Shown one piece after another: positions 13,551-25,212 of a DNA stretch of 64,000 nucleotides (within the stretch, counting starts at the first letter, position 1; every line of letters starts with the position of its first letter). Location: assembly GCA_930367205.1 (NCBI GenBank), contig OV884009.1, positions 117,069,454 to 117,133,453 on the forward strand, read 5' to 3'. Below the pieces are notes generated by a model that had not been told where the DNA came from, made no database searches, and worked only from the letters and a program-made list of their open reading frames with translations. The stretch comes from Acanthosoma haemorrhoidale (taxonomy: Eukaryota > Arthropoda > Insecta > Hemiptera > Acanthosomatidae). The position numbers and the translations under genes are program-made.

Positions 13551-13604
13551 GAAGTCAACAGACAAATACGCTCTGATCAGGCACTTCATTCCTCAGTTGA
13601 GAAG
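13551..13604 (+). CDS. ric-3: Candidate microexon of the RIC-3-like gene
   Basis: This is a 54-nt open block encoding EVNRQIRSDQALHSSVEK, preceded by AG at 13549-13550 and followed by a donor (gtatta) at 13605. It starts and ends in phase 0, exactly matching the exon before it (ends phase 0 at 6552) and the exon after it (starts phase 0 at 17686). Its composition is much less AT-biased than the intron around it. The acceptor is weak: the run upstream is only partly pyrimidine-rich, and nearby AGs at 13521 and 13548 are alternatives with worse phase. I do not know this peptide from the family. Confidence 0.5.
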
Positions 13605-16600
13605 GTATTATGTGTTATGTTATGGGAAAAAAAAATGAGTAACAACTTGTAAATAATAATTCATTAATCAATACACCTCATTATAGTTTATTGTGTACAC
13701 CACACATTAACATACAAGGTGTTTCAAGTGAGTTTTTGAATTATTCCTGAGCAATTTTTGCTGCTTCAAGCAAGCTGGGGTATTTCTTTCTGGGAGTGAC
13801 ACTTAGTTTTGCGGTGTGATAGAAAAGGTGGTAACCCATATATATATTGTCTGTTTTTTCTGCTTTATGTCCTAAGCAGTACATATGAGCATTAAACACA
13901 AGCATACAAACTAAATTATCTTATTTAAATATGTAGACATGTTATAGAAGAAATATCTCATGAGTTTTGTATTTGACCTTAGCTGCCAGTAATTATTCAT
14001 TTTTGTCATATAAAAATGCTATCGTGAGTTACCAATACACATCACTGGCATTAAATATATCCTACAAATTTATTTGTTAAAAGTGAGTATTTTAAGCAAG
14101 TAAATTGATTTGATTTACTTTGATGTTAAAATGTACTAAAAGTGTAATATTAGTAATACTTGAAAATAAGACATTACATCATAGTCAGCTGTAGTAAACT
14201 TGGTAGTAAAATAATATTACAAATAAAATGGCATCTTTAATTGAAGTTCACTATTATTTGAAGTTCTAATTACTATTCATATTGTTAGTAGATTTTCGTA
14301 TAAGCAATAAGTTTAAATGCACGTTGTTGAGATTTTGTTGTTTTCCTGTTTACTCTTGAAAAATGATAAGTTAAAACAAAAGTTTGGCGATAGAGTAATC
14401 CCCTTTTATTATTACTTATGGTGTTTGATTTATATGTTGTAGAGTTCTGGTCATCCGGATCGATTCGATAGTTAGGAAATTAGGATAATTGGGACAAAAG
14501 CTCGAAAAAACATCACACTCGTTTAAAAATTGATTTGGATAAATAATTGTTAATCAGTTATTGAGAGTTTGTTCCAATTGTTTAAGTTTGACACCTTGTA
14601 TTGTAATGTGTGTTTTGGACATAATTAGTTAAAATTACTAACGATATCTATAACTAATTATAGTATAAAATGTTTCTTGTTTTTTATTAAAAGAATATTG
14701 TTATATAAGTTTGCTTTTGCATGTCATTTGTATTTGTATATAAATATTATGTAATTATCAAAAGGTTATTTATCGCTCAACTTTTTTCATTTGGAAAAAT
14801 GTAATCAAAATTTCTATACTCTTAAATTAAATTTGAATGTTTTGACATTTATTTTAAATTACAGTGTACACATCTACTAATATTAGTTAAAATTATTACA
14901 ATAATAAAATGTTGTTTGTGTAAATTCAACTTTTTAAATTTTAGATTGGGATTAATAATTAGTTTTAGTAATTGTAATGATTACTTTCTACTTTCCAAAA
15001 ATAAATTGAGAATCTGATGTGATAATTAAATATAATTCTTTTTTACTCGGATGGTTGATGAAAACTACTTAATTAGGTTAACATACTAATTGATTTTTTT
15101 CAAGTACTATTTTCAATTATTCCTGTTAACACTAAAAATTAATTTGTCTAATTTTCTTTTCTTTCATTTTCACTCCCCTAATAAAAAATCTGAGACCTAC
15201 TGTATAGTTGTAGCCATCATTATTATTTCTATACAGTCCCTATTTCTATTTTTAATTTAAAACACCAACTTTTCTAACATAGTTTATGACATCTGTTCAT
15301 TAGGATATATGTTTTTTCTAATAGATGAGTTATTACACGTATTGTATTGAATCTAAAATTATATTGCTTTTTTTTGTTTTCTTATTTTTTACTATCAGTC
15401 AAAATACATTACATTAAGAAATATTAAAAACAAGATTAAGTAGGTTCGTTGGCTGTTTTATGAAGTTTTAGCCATTCTATATTTTAATTTTTATTAGCAT
15501 TAATTCTTCACCAATTTTATCTTAATTTTAGATGTTGTGCCGTCCATTTTATTTGTATTTGTTTTTTTTTTTAATTTGTTGTATAATATGTCCATTTACC
15601 TTTTCCAAGTTTTATTTTCAAAGATTATTATTAATTCTTTAAGAACTTTCATCTGATAGTGGAATATTAATTCTTTGAGAACTTTCATCATCTGCTTGTG
15701 GAATATGGAAACTGCTGTTTTTATTTGCATATTTAGTAACAACATCCATGAAACTCATAATCAAATTCTATTAAACACTTAATATTATCTTTTCTTTCAC
15801 GCCAAAGAATAATTTTATTTTTTAATTGTTTACATTTATCTCCATTGTTAAACTGATAAAAAATGAATTACTCAACATTAATAATTATGCTTTCTGTAGT
15901 ATTAAAACCCATAAAAAAATAAAAAAAATTTCTCAGTTTCTTCTAATGTGAATTCTTATTGCACTGTATTTTTAAGAAATGTATCCCTCTCGTTATAGAA
16001 GGGAGCATTGCATGTATTATGCATGGCTATAATTCTGTACCTCGGCAAAGAACATGATTTATTTTTTTAACTGTTTTTTGAATTTCTGTAGCAACATTTT
16101 GTCAATAAATGTTAAGGAAATGAAATGTATAAAAAATATAACCTGTTAAAACTGTTCTTCTGTTAAGGTAGGGAAATGTGACATGGTGTTCTATACCTCC
16201 GAGGTACAGAATTAACAAAGTTGTATTTATTTTTTAGTTTTTATTTCCTCTTCTCGGGCTGTAAAACTATTATAAGTCAAAGAGAATATTATTTAGTGAA
16301 TTTGGGGTTAATAGATACATTTTTTTAACAACTATTTCCTGGTTTTGCTGGAATGCCATTTCTAATGAAAGTAATTTTTGATTCTCAGCTATAACTTTTT
16401 TTCCATAATGATACTACAAAATTTTCTAGGCATAACTTATCACCAATTAAATGATTTTGAAGTGATGATACGTATTACTTTTTAACCGTAGAATGCTTGA
16501 TAAATGAGAATATTATGTTTTAGTGTGTAATTCTGTTTAAGAAAATTTGATTTGCTGATTAGATTATAGACTTTTAGAAATCTATTGTTTTTATCAGTTT

Positions 16601-17685
16601 ATTATGAAAAATATTGTTAACTGATTAAAGAGAAGTACAATAAATTAGTTGGTATTAAGATCAACTGCCATCAGTTTAAAACTGCCTGAAAATTCACCGT
16701 AAACCGTTTAAAACTCTACGTTCATATTATTAATATAAGTATAAAGTTAAAATAATAGAAAATTGGTATGGAAAAATATTGCTGTAAAAAAACTAAAAAA
16801 TACTTTCCTACTGATACTTATTCTTTTTTCTGCATTTTAAGTTAGCTAATGATATAATCAAATATATTAAAACTTTATGAATACTTTTATCATGACAGTA
16901 TATGATAAATTTTTTTCATTGACTATTATGTCAGGATAGTTTAATTTATGATCTATTTCAAAATAACTCACCCATCATATTTTTAAATTATTGGATTTTC
17001 CAATAAATATTGTAGTCAAATAACTTTTATTTTTTTTAGTAATTGTTAATATTCTATGTATGACAACCCCTAATTGTGAACTTTTATCTGAAATATTTTT
17101 CCATATTTGTGCTGTACTATTTTGTTAATCGTTCTTTCCTTAAAAGTAAATTGTAAATAACTTTTATCAAATTATAGCTATCAAAAAATTATGTTCAGGT
17201 CCTGCTAACATTTTTATTCAGATTTATGATGCCCTTAATTCAATTTATATTATAATTACATTGGTTTTGTTTTAAATTGAATATTATAAAAAAAGTTACT
17301 TTATGTCATTATATTCTTTAGTTATAGGTTGATTTTCTCATTAATAATTACAGGTATTGAAGTGTAATTACAAACAACATATAAATATTAATGTGTCAAC
17401 AACATTTCGCTCAATAACAACTTACATTTGATACATTGGTAACAACTACAACTGTAAAAACATGATATTTTGGCTTGTGACTTAATAGTTCATAACTTGA
17501 AATTGTTTAAACTGTAGTTTTTTATTTTTTCATGTAGAGTTTTATGTGACAATTTTTACTTTTTAATTGTTTGCTGCTTTTGTTTGCACTTTTAGTGCTA
17601 ATTATTTTGAGCATGTTTTGTTTAGCTACTTTTTAAGTAATATTAAATGTTGAAAAACTCCTTCATTCATTACATCTTTTTACAG
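13605..17685. other. AT-rich intron with small repeats
   Basis: No gene is seen. A diverged tandem pair, with units containing tattaattctttragaactttc, lies at about 15627-15705. A 15-bp perfect inverted repeat (aattctgtacctcgg at 16031-16045 and its complement at 16199-16213) brackets about 150 bp and could be the remains of a very small inverted-repeat element. The rest is homopolymer-rich AT sequence. Confidence 0.4.
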
Positions 17686-18033
17686 GAAACTGAAAGTTCC
17701 GATCAGAATAACACAGAACCACAACTTCCTGACAATCAAATTGTTGATGAAGAAACAAAAGTCACAGAAGAATGCGAAACTGATGAAAAAAACATAATTA
17801 AAGTATTGGGAATGGAAATGACTGAAAGTTGTGAACATGGTGGTAAATGGAGTCGACCCCCCACTCCTTTGAGCAGACCATCTACTCCACAAAATATATT
17901 CATATCAGGTTCTTTACCATCAAAATCACAGCTACTTGTAAGTGATTCCCACACTGAAACTGACCCTTCACAGGATGATGCTGTTGTTTTGACAGGAAAA
18001 GTTACTCTGTCACTTATCGGTCTTACAGAAAAT
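17686..18033 (+). CDS. ric-3: RIC-3-like gene, large acidic/Ser-Pro-rich exon
   Basis: The acceptor ctttttacag ends at 17685 and the consensus donor gtaagt starts at 18034. The exon is 348 nt (116 codons), phase 0 at both ends. The peptide is acidic and probably disordered (ETESSDQNNTEPQLPDN...). It then has a central VLGMEMTESCEHGGKWSRPP stretch with a Thr-Pro/Ser-rich follow-up, and ends with a hydrophobic patch, VVLTGKVTLSLIGLTEN. A variable, acidic C-terminal region after the coiled coil is expected for RIC-3 proteins. The membership of this exon in the same gene rests on strand, order and phase rather than on a domain. Confidence 0.65.
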
Positions 18034-19155
18034 GTAAGTTAATTTTTATTGGCATAATATTAAATATAATATAAACTTGCTCACAATTATACTGTACACT
18101 TTTGGATGAAACACTTCAACTGTTATTTGGATAAATTCTGCCAATACATTATTGAAATAGTTCACATGGTGTTCACTTTAGAAATTTAAAAAAGTGGTTT
18201 GTTAAAGGGATAGGAAAGAAGAGTTTTCTCTCATGTTAGTTGCAAGTATGTCATTGAAGTACATTGTTTTACATCTATTTTTGGTATATATAAAACTTTA
18301 GTAAACATGGCAAAGCAGCTTTATAATGTTACTAGCTTTTGAGTTTTCGCTATTTCATATAATGAGGATTAGATTATCCAACCCCAACATAATTATTTCA
18401 GTTAATTAAACAATAAAATCTGTCATCAGGGAAACTTGGAAATGCCATGAAGTACCAGATAATCATCAAGAACATCTCAACCAATGGAACCAGCCCTGTC
18501 TCTGCCCATTCCAACAGATCAAACCGTTTAAGAGTGAAAAGTTGTGCGCTTATCAGCCACGTATATAAAGAAAAACCTTTTATAACATGCCACAGTCAGT
18601 TATGTTGCCCTGTGTTAAATAGCACTCTCATTATAATGCGACACAGTAGAACCTCGCTATTCTCGGTTTTGCTTTTTGTGACAAATTATATGGTTTGCGG
18701 AACACAGCTTCGCTTATTAGTAATTGCTGATGAAAAGTGATTTCTTTTATCCCTCCACCATAAAATTAAGCCTCAGATTTCTTTACTCAAGACTTTGATC
18801 ATTTGTGGATCCAGTTAATAGTTTTTTTTTCAACTCAGTAATGCATGCTATGCTCTTTTTTTTTATATTTATTGGTGTCTTGGTTTTTTTTCTTGATATT
18901 AACACCATTTGTAATATATCTTATCACAAATATATTGTAAAATAACCAATTTTATGCATCTAGAATTATATTTTCTTTTAGTTAACTTAGCAGTATGTGT
19001 GCTATATGTACAGTGGTATGTTCTTTCGCTCAAGAATTGCTTGTATTAAAGATATTTCTAAGGAAGAAAGAAAAGTATTGATACTGTCTTAAAAGATTCC
19101 CTTGTTAGACTATTAAAAGATACACTGGCAATAAGTACTTCTAGTTTAGGGAAGA
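18034..19155. other. Intron, no recognised feature
   Basis: This is the first part of the intron between the acidic exon and the next short exon. A 97-residue + frame at 18447-18740 is less AT-rich than its surroundings but matches nothing I recognise and lacks splice sites in a compatible phase. Confidence 0.35.
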
Positions 19156-19159
19156 ACTA

Positions 19160-19880
19160 CGACGTTTGATCAAAAAGTAATGGGAATTTTATAATTTCGC
19201 GGGCATTATGAATGATGGTAAAAAAAAATTCTATCATGTTGGTACACATGTCTCTGAAATACGTCAAAATTTTCAGGTGTTTTAATATTTACTTATTTAG
19301 TAGCCGTCACTAAGGTTATACGTGTTTTGGTGTTCTCCGCGATTTTTAGTTTCGAAAGAAAGGGATCAAAGAATTTGTTTTGATTTCAATGGTGTATTGT
19401 ATCATGAGTTCCTGCCAAAAGGTCGTATGGTCAATAAAGTATGTTACTTGGAAGTAACACGCCGTTTACGTGAAGTGATCCGATGAAAACGACCAGAATT
19501 GTGGCAAAACAATTCGTAGAAATTGCATCACAATAACACTCCCGCTCACCTCACTGATTGTTCGTAATTTTTTAGCAAAAAAAACAACACTGTTGTGTTG
19601 CCTTAGCCACTGTATTCACCAGACATGGCACCCTGCGACTTCTTTTTGTTCCCGAAGTTGAAAAAAACCTTAAAAGGATGACGTTTTGACACTATTGATG
19701 AGATAAAAGAAGAATCACTGAAGGAACCAAGAGCTAAATCGAAAAGTTAGTTTGAAATGTGCTTCGAAGATTAGAAAAAGTGCTGACACAAGTGTATTAT
19801 ATCTGAGGGGATTACTTGGAAGGGGACAAAATTGCTATCAAATAATAAATGAAAAAATTTTAAGATTAACAAACTTTTAA
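19160..19880 (+). mobile_element. Degenerate mariner-like element, internally deleted (third mariner type)
   Basis: The left end, ACGACGTTTGATCAAAAAGT from about 19160, resembles a mariner terminal repeat of a different subfamily from the two other copies. A transposase C-terminal half follows in broken frames: a HEFLPKGRMVNK-like segment, then RRLREVIR and RPELWQNNS. Next come a decayed HHNNTPAHLT in place of the third catalytic motif, then YSPDMAPCDFFLFPKLKKTLKG and DTIDEIKEESLKE. The N-terminal DNA-binding half is missing and several stops are present, so this is an old 5'-deleted copy. The right terminal repeat is not clear. Confidence 0.7.
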
Positions 19881-20175
19881 TTATCAATTGTTGAATTCAC
19901 CCAGCTGAATAATATGATGAGGGGTGGGAAGCGTTCATCAAGGCCCTATCTCTCTCCTAACAAGGAAAACTGGAACTAATCCAAATTATATGATAAAATT
20001 TCTGTTGTTCTAAATTAGTTAGCTTTTATTGGCATTTCAGTGTATGATGGATGGACTTCTGTGTTTAAAGGTTCTTTTTTAATTACCCTATATTTATATA
20101 ACTTCAAAGTAAAAATTTGTTGTTTTTTATTGAAAAGAAGATTTTTTCAAGAAGAATAATTTTTAAATTAAACTA

Positions 20176-21431
20176 TCAGGTTGGCCAAAAAGTCCTTTCG
20201 GTTTTTGTCGTCACGAAACTTCAAGCAGTCTAATATGTAGCTAACTTCAGTCCGTCCCTTGCGAGTGCACTCTCGTCAGATATTACACACTTCAACGTAG
20301 TTTGACATGAAATTCCGACGAGACTGATTGTATTTTGTGTGTTTAGGATCATCTTAAAAATGGAAAACCCAAAACGAACATTATCGACACCTAATGCTTT
20401 TTTATTTTATAAAAGGCAAGAAAGCAGTGGAAACTTGCAGGAAGATATGCGCTGTATACGGAGAGGATGCTGTTACAGAACGTGTGTGCCAGAAGTGGTT
20501 TTCAAGATTTCGATCAGGAAATTTTTCGGTTCAAGATGAACCTCGCTCTGGCCGGCCAACTGAGATTAACAGCGACAAAGTGAAGGAATTAGTCGACACC
20601 AATCCCCGTTATACAACTAAGGAGATCGCAGTTATCCTCAAAATATCCAAATCGAGTGTTGAAAACCATCTGCATCGACTTGGCTACGTGAGCAGGCTCA
20701 ATGTTTGGGTTCCCCATCAACTAACTTAGTGAGGCTAACCTCGCCCAAAGGATTTCCATCTGCGATTTGTTGCGGAAACGTGAAGAAAACGATCCTTTTT
20801 CTAAGCGAATGATGACAGGGGACGAAAAGTGGATCGTCTGTAACAATGTGGAGTGCAAACGCTCATGGGGGAAGTGCGGGGAATTACCACAACAACCCCC
20901 AAAGCAGGACTTCGCCCAAAGAAGGTTATGCTCTCGATTTGGTGGGATTGGAGGGGTGTTGTCTTTTACAAACTTCTTCCCACAAACAGGACTATCAATT
21001 CGGATGTGTACTGTGACCAGCTGGACAAATTAAATGCAGCAATCCACCAGAAGCCACCAGAACGACAATACCAGACCGCACACTTCTTTGAAGACGCGGC
21101 AGAAGTTACTGGACCTTGGCTGGGAAGTTTTGCCGCACCCTCCATAATCACCCGACCTTGCATCTTCAGATTTCCACCTGTTTCGGTCTCTTCAAAATTC
21201 ATTGATTGGGCAGACCTTCAACTCTGAAGATGTAAAAATCCACTTGGAAAATGTTTTTGCCAGTAAAGACAGGAAATTCTTTGAGCATGGAATTATGAAT
21301 CTGTCCATGAGATGGCAGAAGATACTGGAACAAAACGGCAATTATATCATTGATTGAATAATTTGCTTTGTGTTTAAAAGTTGTGTCTTATTTTCGCTTC
21401 AAAAACCGAACGGACTTTTTGGCCAACCCTT
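20176..21431 (+). mobile_element. mariner element, copy 2 (defective)
   Basis: The ends are GGTTGGCCAAAAAGTCCTTT (left, from about 20179) and its near-complement on the right, flanked by TA at 20174-20175 and 21432-21433. The length is about 1.26 kb. The sequence is a close relative of the copy at 4241-5480, in the opposite orientation. It lies in the RIC-3-like intron only about 80 bp before the next exon (21509) and about 300 bp after the third mariner relic. Confidence 0.9.
20360..21356 (+). pseudogene. mariner transposase pseudogene (copy 2)
   Basis: The frame from about 20394 to 20729 encodes the paired helix-turn-helix N-terminus without the 4-nt loss seen in copy 1 (TERVCQKWFSRFRSGNFSV is continuous). 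A 4-nt insertion near 20722-20726 (caactaacttag) then gives a stop. The catalytic half resumes with MTGDEKWIV, shifts near 20905 into the SIWWDW frame, and shifts again near 21060 before the DNTRPHTSL motif. The last two lesions are identical in copy 1. All three catalytic Asp codons are present but in different frames. Confidence 0.85.
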
Positions 21432-21508
21432 TATAATAAAAGCTTGTATGTGGAGTGCTTGTATGAAAGCAACTTTACTGTTGTTAACAAATAGGTTGTT
21501 TTTTTCAG

Positions 21509-21566
21509 AATACTGGTGCAGCTGAGAATAAATTAACAGAATCTGATCATGAATCTGAATTAGAAG
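21509..21566 (+). CDS. ric-3: RIC-3-like gene, short exon
   Basis: The acceptor tttttttcag ends at 21508 and the donor gtaata starts at 21567. The exon is 58 nt, phase 0 in and phase 1 out, encoding NTGAAENKLTESDHESELE plus one base. It is acidic, like the previous exon. It follows the mariner insertion by about 80 bp. A 100-nt intron separates it from the next exon, which takes up the phase exactly. Confidence 0.6.
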
Positions 21567-21666
21567 GTAATATCTTTTGTTTGTAATAACTTTTAGATCC
21601 ATAGAGAATTATAAATAATATGTTTGAAGGTATTTTAATTAAATTATTAATTAATTATGTTTTCAG

Positions 21667-21741
21667 AGATAATTCCTAAAGTCACTTCTTTAGACAATGG
21701 AAGTGATGACCTAGAAGAAACCAAAGAGCTCAAATTGTTTG
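21667..21741 (+). CDS. ric-3: RIC-3-like gene, short exon
   Basis: The acceptor ttttcag ends at 21666 and the donor gtaaat starts at 21742. The 75-nt exon enters in phase 1 and leaves in phase 1. It encodes IIPKVTSLDNGSDDLEETKE followed by LKLF, again acidic. Phase agreement with both neighbours is the main support. Confidence 0.58.
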
Positions 21742-22977
21742 GTAAATTGAAATAATATTTATTCTGTTGTAGCTCATATCAAAAGTTTTACATAATACTG
21801 TTAATTATGCATTAAACATGAGTTGAAAATAAATTGATGCTTTATTTGATAAATAAATTTTTTTAAATGTATGTGTTGAGCAAGTTAAGAATAATTTTCC
21901 TAAGAAATAATAAGGAATCAAACCTTATTTTGATATATTGCCTGTTCAATGGCACTCCTGAGACATAATGAATGTAATTTTAGTCTCAGCTGAAGCAACC
22001 AAACTTTAGAGTAACCTTGTCAACATTTGTAAAGAAAGAACTAAACAAGACTGGTGCTTTGTTGTCTAATTAGTTTCTTGGGCCAATTATCAATTTCTGG
22101 TGTGTTTGTTTAAGCAATTACAAAAACAATCCTAACTAACTTGAAGCTAAATGTAAAAACTGAGATAGGAAAAAAGCATTATGCCTAGCTGTTTTTCTCA
22201 GTATGCTCTTATTTAGTGTTAGATCGATTCGGTGACAATCTTAGGTGAAAACTGTCACCTTACCTACTAATTCTAACTAACTTAAAGCAAGATACTAAAA
22301 CCTGAGATGTGAAAAAGGCCTCAATGCATTCTCAACACTTATATCCGGCGTAACATTGATTCGGTATGTACCGAATGTTTGAAAACCAACTTCTTGACAC
22401 TTTAAAGTTATAACAGTCCTTAGTAAACGTAAACCACGAATTATTATTAAATAGTGAAAGATCCTTATTAATACAAGATATTTTGAAGCGTGCCTTCTAC
22501 AACAATATCCAACAAATTCATAAAACAATTTTATATAACAAAAAATAGACAGATATCAATGTTGTTTAGCCAAGAAGACTACATTTCACTGCAAAGGGAA
22601 ATATAAACTTACCAATGAAAAAATAATTTATATCATATAAGCAGACAACCAAATTATAAGCAATTTAGTATGCTAACTCACCTAGCCTAAAATCTACAGT
22701 TCTCAGTAGTCAGTAATATTGCAGATCCAATTATTTAACTTCATAATAATCTAATGAAGAATAGTAGTAATAAACCTAAACGAGCAATGCACTCTTTTCA
22801 ATAAACAAGAAGACAACCTCTTACATTTTCTAATAATTTGTCTTAAAAATAATCATTATATGTTAGTGCACTTCCCAAAATGCAGCCACATAACAATCTT
22901 GGAGCTTACTTGGTTATATAAGATTCAGCTAATATCAACCTTTAAAATTTGCTAATGAAGTATTTTTTTGTTTTTAG
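21742..22977. other. Intron with a diverged internal duplication
   Basis: A segment at about 22125-22175 (ctaactaacttgaagc, then aaaactgagatagg) recurs in altered form at about 22268-22312. No gene is supported; the 77-residue minus frame at 22295-22528 has no family signature. Confidence 0.35.
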
Positions 22978-23027
22978 AAAGCAATGGATTTAAAACTGAT
23001 AGTTTAGAAGACTATAGTGAAGAGAAG
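22978..23027 (+). CDS. ric-3: RIC-3-like gene, short exon
   Basis: The acceptor tttttgtttttag ends at 22977 and the donor gtatgg starts at 23028. The exon is 50 nt: two bases complete the split codon, then come 16 codons ending in phase 0 (SNGFKTDSLEDYSEEK). It is acidic like its neighbours and joins in frame to the terminal exon at 25213. Confidence 0.58.
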
Positions 23028-23259
23028 GTATGGTTTTGTATTAATTTCATTAGGTTATATTCATTTTATACTCAATATTAATCAGTCTGTGGACTTTTTT
23101 GTTACTACATTGGGTTAGGTATGTATTTTTGTAGTTTAAGATACAGGTTTTCATTTAAATTAATTAAAATGCGATTCAGTGTTTTAGTTATACCCATGTT
23201 TTTATGAATGCATGTTGGTTTATCAATCTGATGATTCTGACAAAATTTAAGTCCTTAAA

Positions 23260-23525
23260 TTTTAAAATTTAAGTCCTTTCCTTAAAGTATGTCCTTAAAT
23301 TTAAGGAGATATTTAAGTCATGAACTAGGACCATCGGTACCCTTAACTTGTGAGAACATAATCTAACTGTACTTATATCAATTGCCTGTGCAGCCTTGTT
23401 TGTAGGAAGGGAATCGTAGTTCACTTGCCCACACCCGATGTGGTGATTGTCTTTGTCACACTCCTGTAACTTAATCATTCTTAATGCAGATGTGAACTTG
23501 TGCTTGTTCCTCCTGGTGATGTGGC
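23260..23525 (-). other. Unrecognised open reading frame in intron (minus strand)
   Basis: A 69-residue frame (23269-23478), open further upstream to about 23520, reads KLQECDKDNHHIGCGQVNYD and continues with LPTNKAAQAIDIS. It is less AT-biased than the intron around it, which suggests an inserted element or old coding sequence. I do not recognise the family. It lies next to the opposite-strand frame at 23574-23870 and may be part of the same insertion. Confidence 0.3.
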
Positions 23526-23573
23526 TTCATTTTTTATTTAGTATTGCTATTATCGTTTTTTTTTTTTAGTCAG

Positions 23574-23870
23574 AACCCAAACAATTTTAAAGACATTATG
23601 AAGCTCAGCAATATCTACACATACAGTAATAACACGAGCCATGTGTACAGTAGAAGGGGTGTTGTCATGGATGAGGCTGTGATCAGCGGATCGAGGCAAC
23701 ATAGGGCTTGGGAGGATGCAAGGTGCAGCCACACAACTCAGAATAGCCCGACAGTGTCACTGACGGAGATTTTTGACATGGCTTCCACTTCTAATGTCCT
23801 TGCTCCCCAAAATAAAGACGACTCTCCATTAGTTCGTGATCTTCAGCTCGACAGAAGAAAAGCCTTGTAG
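23574..23870 (+). other. Unrecognised GC-richer open frame in intron; possible alternative exon or TE scrap
   Basis: A long T-run ending in ttttttag (to 23570) precedes a frame of about 98 codons ending at a TAG (23868-23870). The frame includes SRRGVVMDEAVISGSRQHRA and ends near SPLVRDLQLDRRKAL. Splicing from the 23027 donor in phase 0 would instead give a short tail and an early stop, so this long frame does not continue the gene in phase. A transposon remnant is as likely as an alternative terminal exon. Confidence 0.3.
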
Positions 23871-25212
23871 ATTCAATTGTTAAAACCATATGGTCCTAAA
23901 TTTCTTTCAGTTAGGATGGTGTTAAGCTTTTATGTATTTGTGGTGTCATAGTTCTGTTCTGTAAACTGTAAGTTAGGATATTCCCTTTATCTTTAATAAA
24001 AATGTTATAGTCCTGGTTCACTATAATTTGAAATAGTTATTTGTCAAGCTTAAGTATTCAAACTAATAAAGCCTAGAAGAAGGTAAGGTTAAAGTTCTGA
24101 TTCCTAATTGTGGATATTTACTACCTACTTTTTTTTATCTATCTGACATGAATTACCTTTGGTGAACGAAGGTGGGCTAAATTATCAATCCTAAAAGTAT
24201 TTCCTTTTGATTTAACTTTGAATCTATTACCAAATTTTATTAAGGGCTGAATGCTAGTGGGGCTAAGTAAGGGTCAGCTGGCAGGCAATATTGATGCCCT
24301 TGGGATCATAGGTACCTTTATGACAATAGGGGTTTGGCCCTGAAGTCACATATCACAGTTATAACACTAACAAAATACTTTTTTTCACATCTCTATCTTT
24401 ATCAGTACAGGAACTAGAACAATTTTATAGACCTTTTCAAGTCAAATAAATATTTTGTTTTGTTTACAATTATTAAATTGAAAGACATATTAAACATTAA
24501 TGATTTAAATATCATGTGTTAGTTTAGTATGATGAATTTTGTTATATATAAAACAAGTTACTAGTATCTGTATATTTACATACATATTTTGAAATTGTGT
24601 CATAATAATATTTGCAAGGATATTCGCTGGTTGGGAATCTTTAGGTGCATATATTTTTGCTCCACCATGCTGGCTGCATATTTGCAATTTTCATTTCCAT
24701 TCCGGGCTCTAGGGACTTCTTTATGAAAAGCTTTGCTTTTTTTTTATTTTTGTTAACAATATGTAACTGAATAGGATGTGCAGCAGTTTTGTGTATTTTA
24801 GGATACTCCCTGCAGAGGTCAAAATATAAGTAAATCAGTATTATTAATTGCTTTTTTCTAAAATTTAACAATTTGACCTTGAAAGTGATTTTATCATTAG
24901 CCATGTATGTTTTATGCAATGTAGTATATGAAACTTTAGTGCACCATCTCACTCAATATTAATTCTTTGATTCAGCCCACTATGCTGAATTTTGATGCTA
25001 TGGCTGTTCAAATTTTAATTAAAGGAATCACTTCTGTAGCTGCTGCCTTCCCTCTATATAGCATTATCATATATATCATTTTTGGATTCACTAGTGAATG
25101 TGCAGTTTTTAGACTCCTAAAATCTTTATTCATTTAAAAATAATTTATTAATATAATTGTTTTACCACATGTAAATTCTTCTATAACTAACATTTTACTT
25201 ACTGAATTTTAG
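23871..25212. other. Intron, no recognised feature
   Basis: AT-rich with a slightly GC-richer patch at 24240-24360. A 103-residue minus frame at 24641-24952 has no recognisable motif. Nothing else is seen before the terminal acceptor at 25212. Confidence 0.35.

Noticed and set aside
17680..17954. Minus-strand frames over the acidic exon
   Set aside because: Antisense shadows of the spliced plus-strand exon, whose splice sites and phases support the plus strand.
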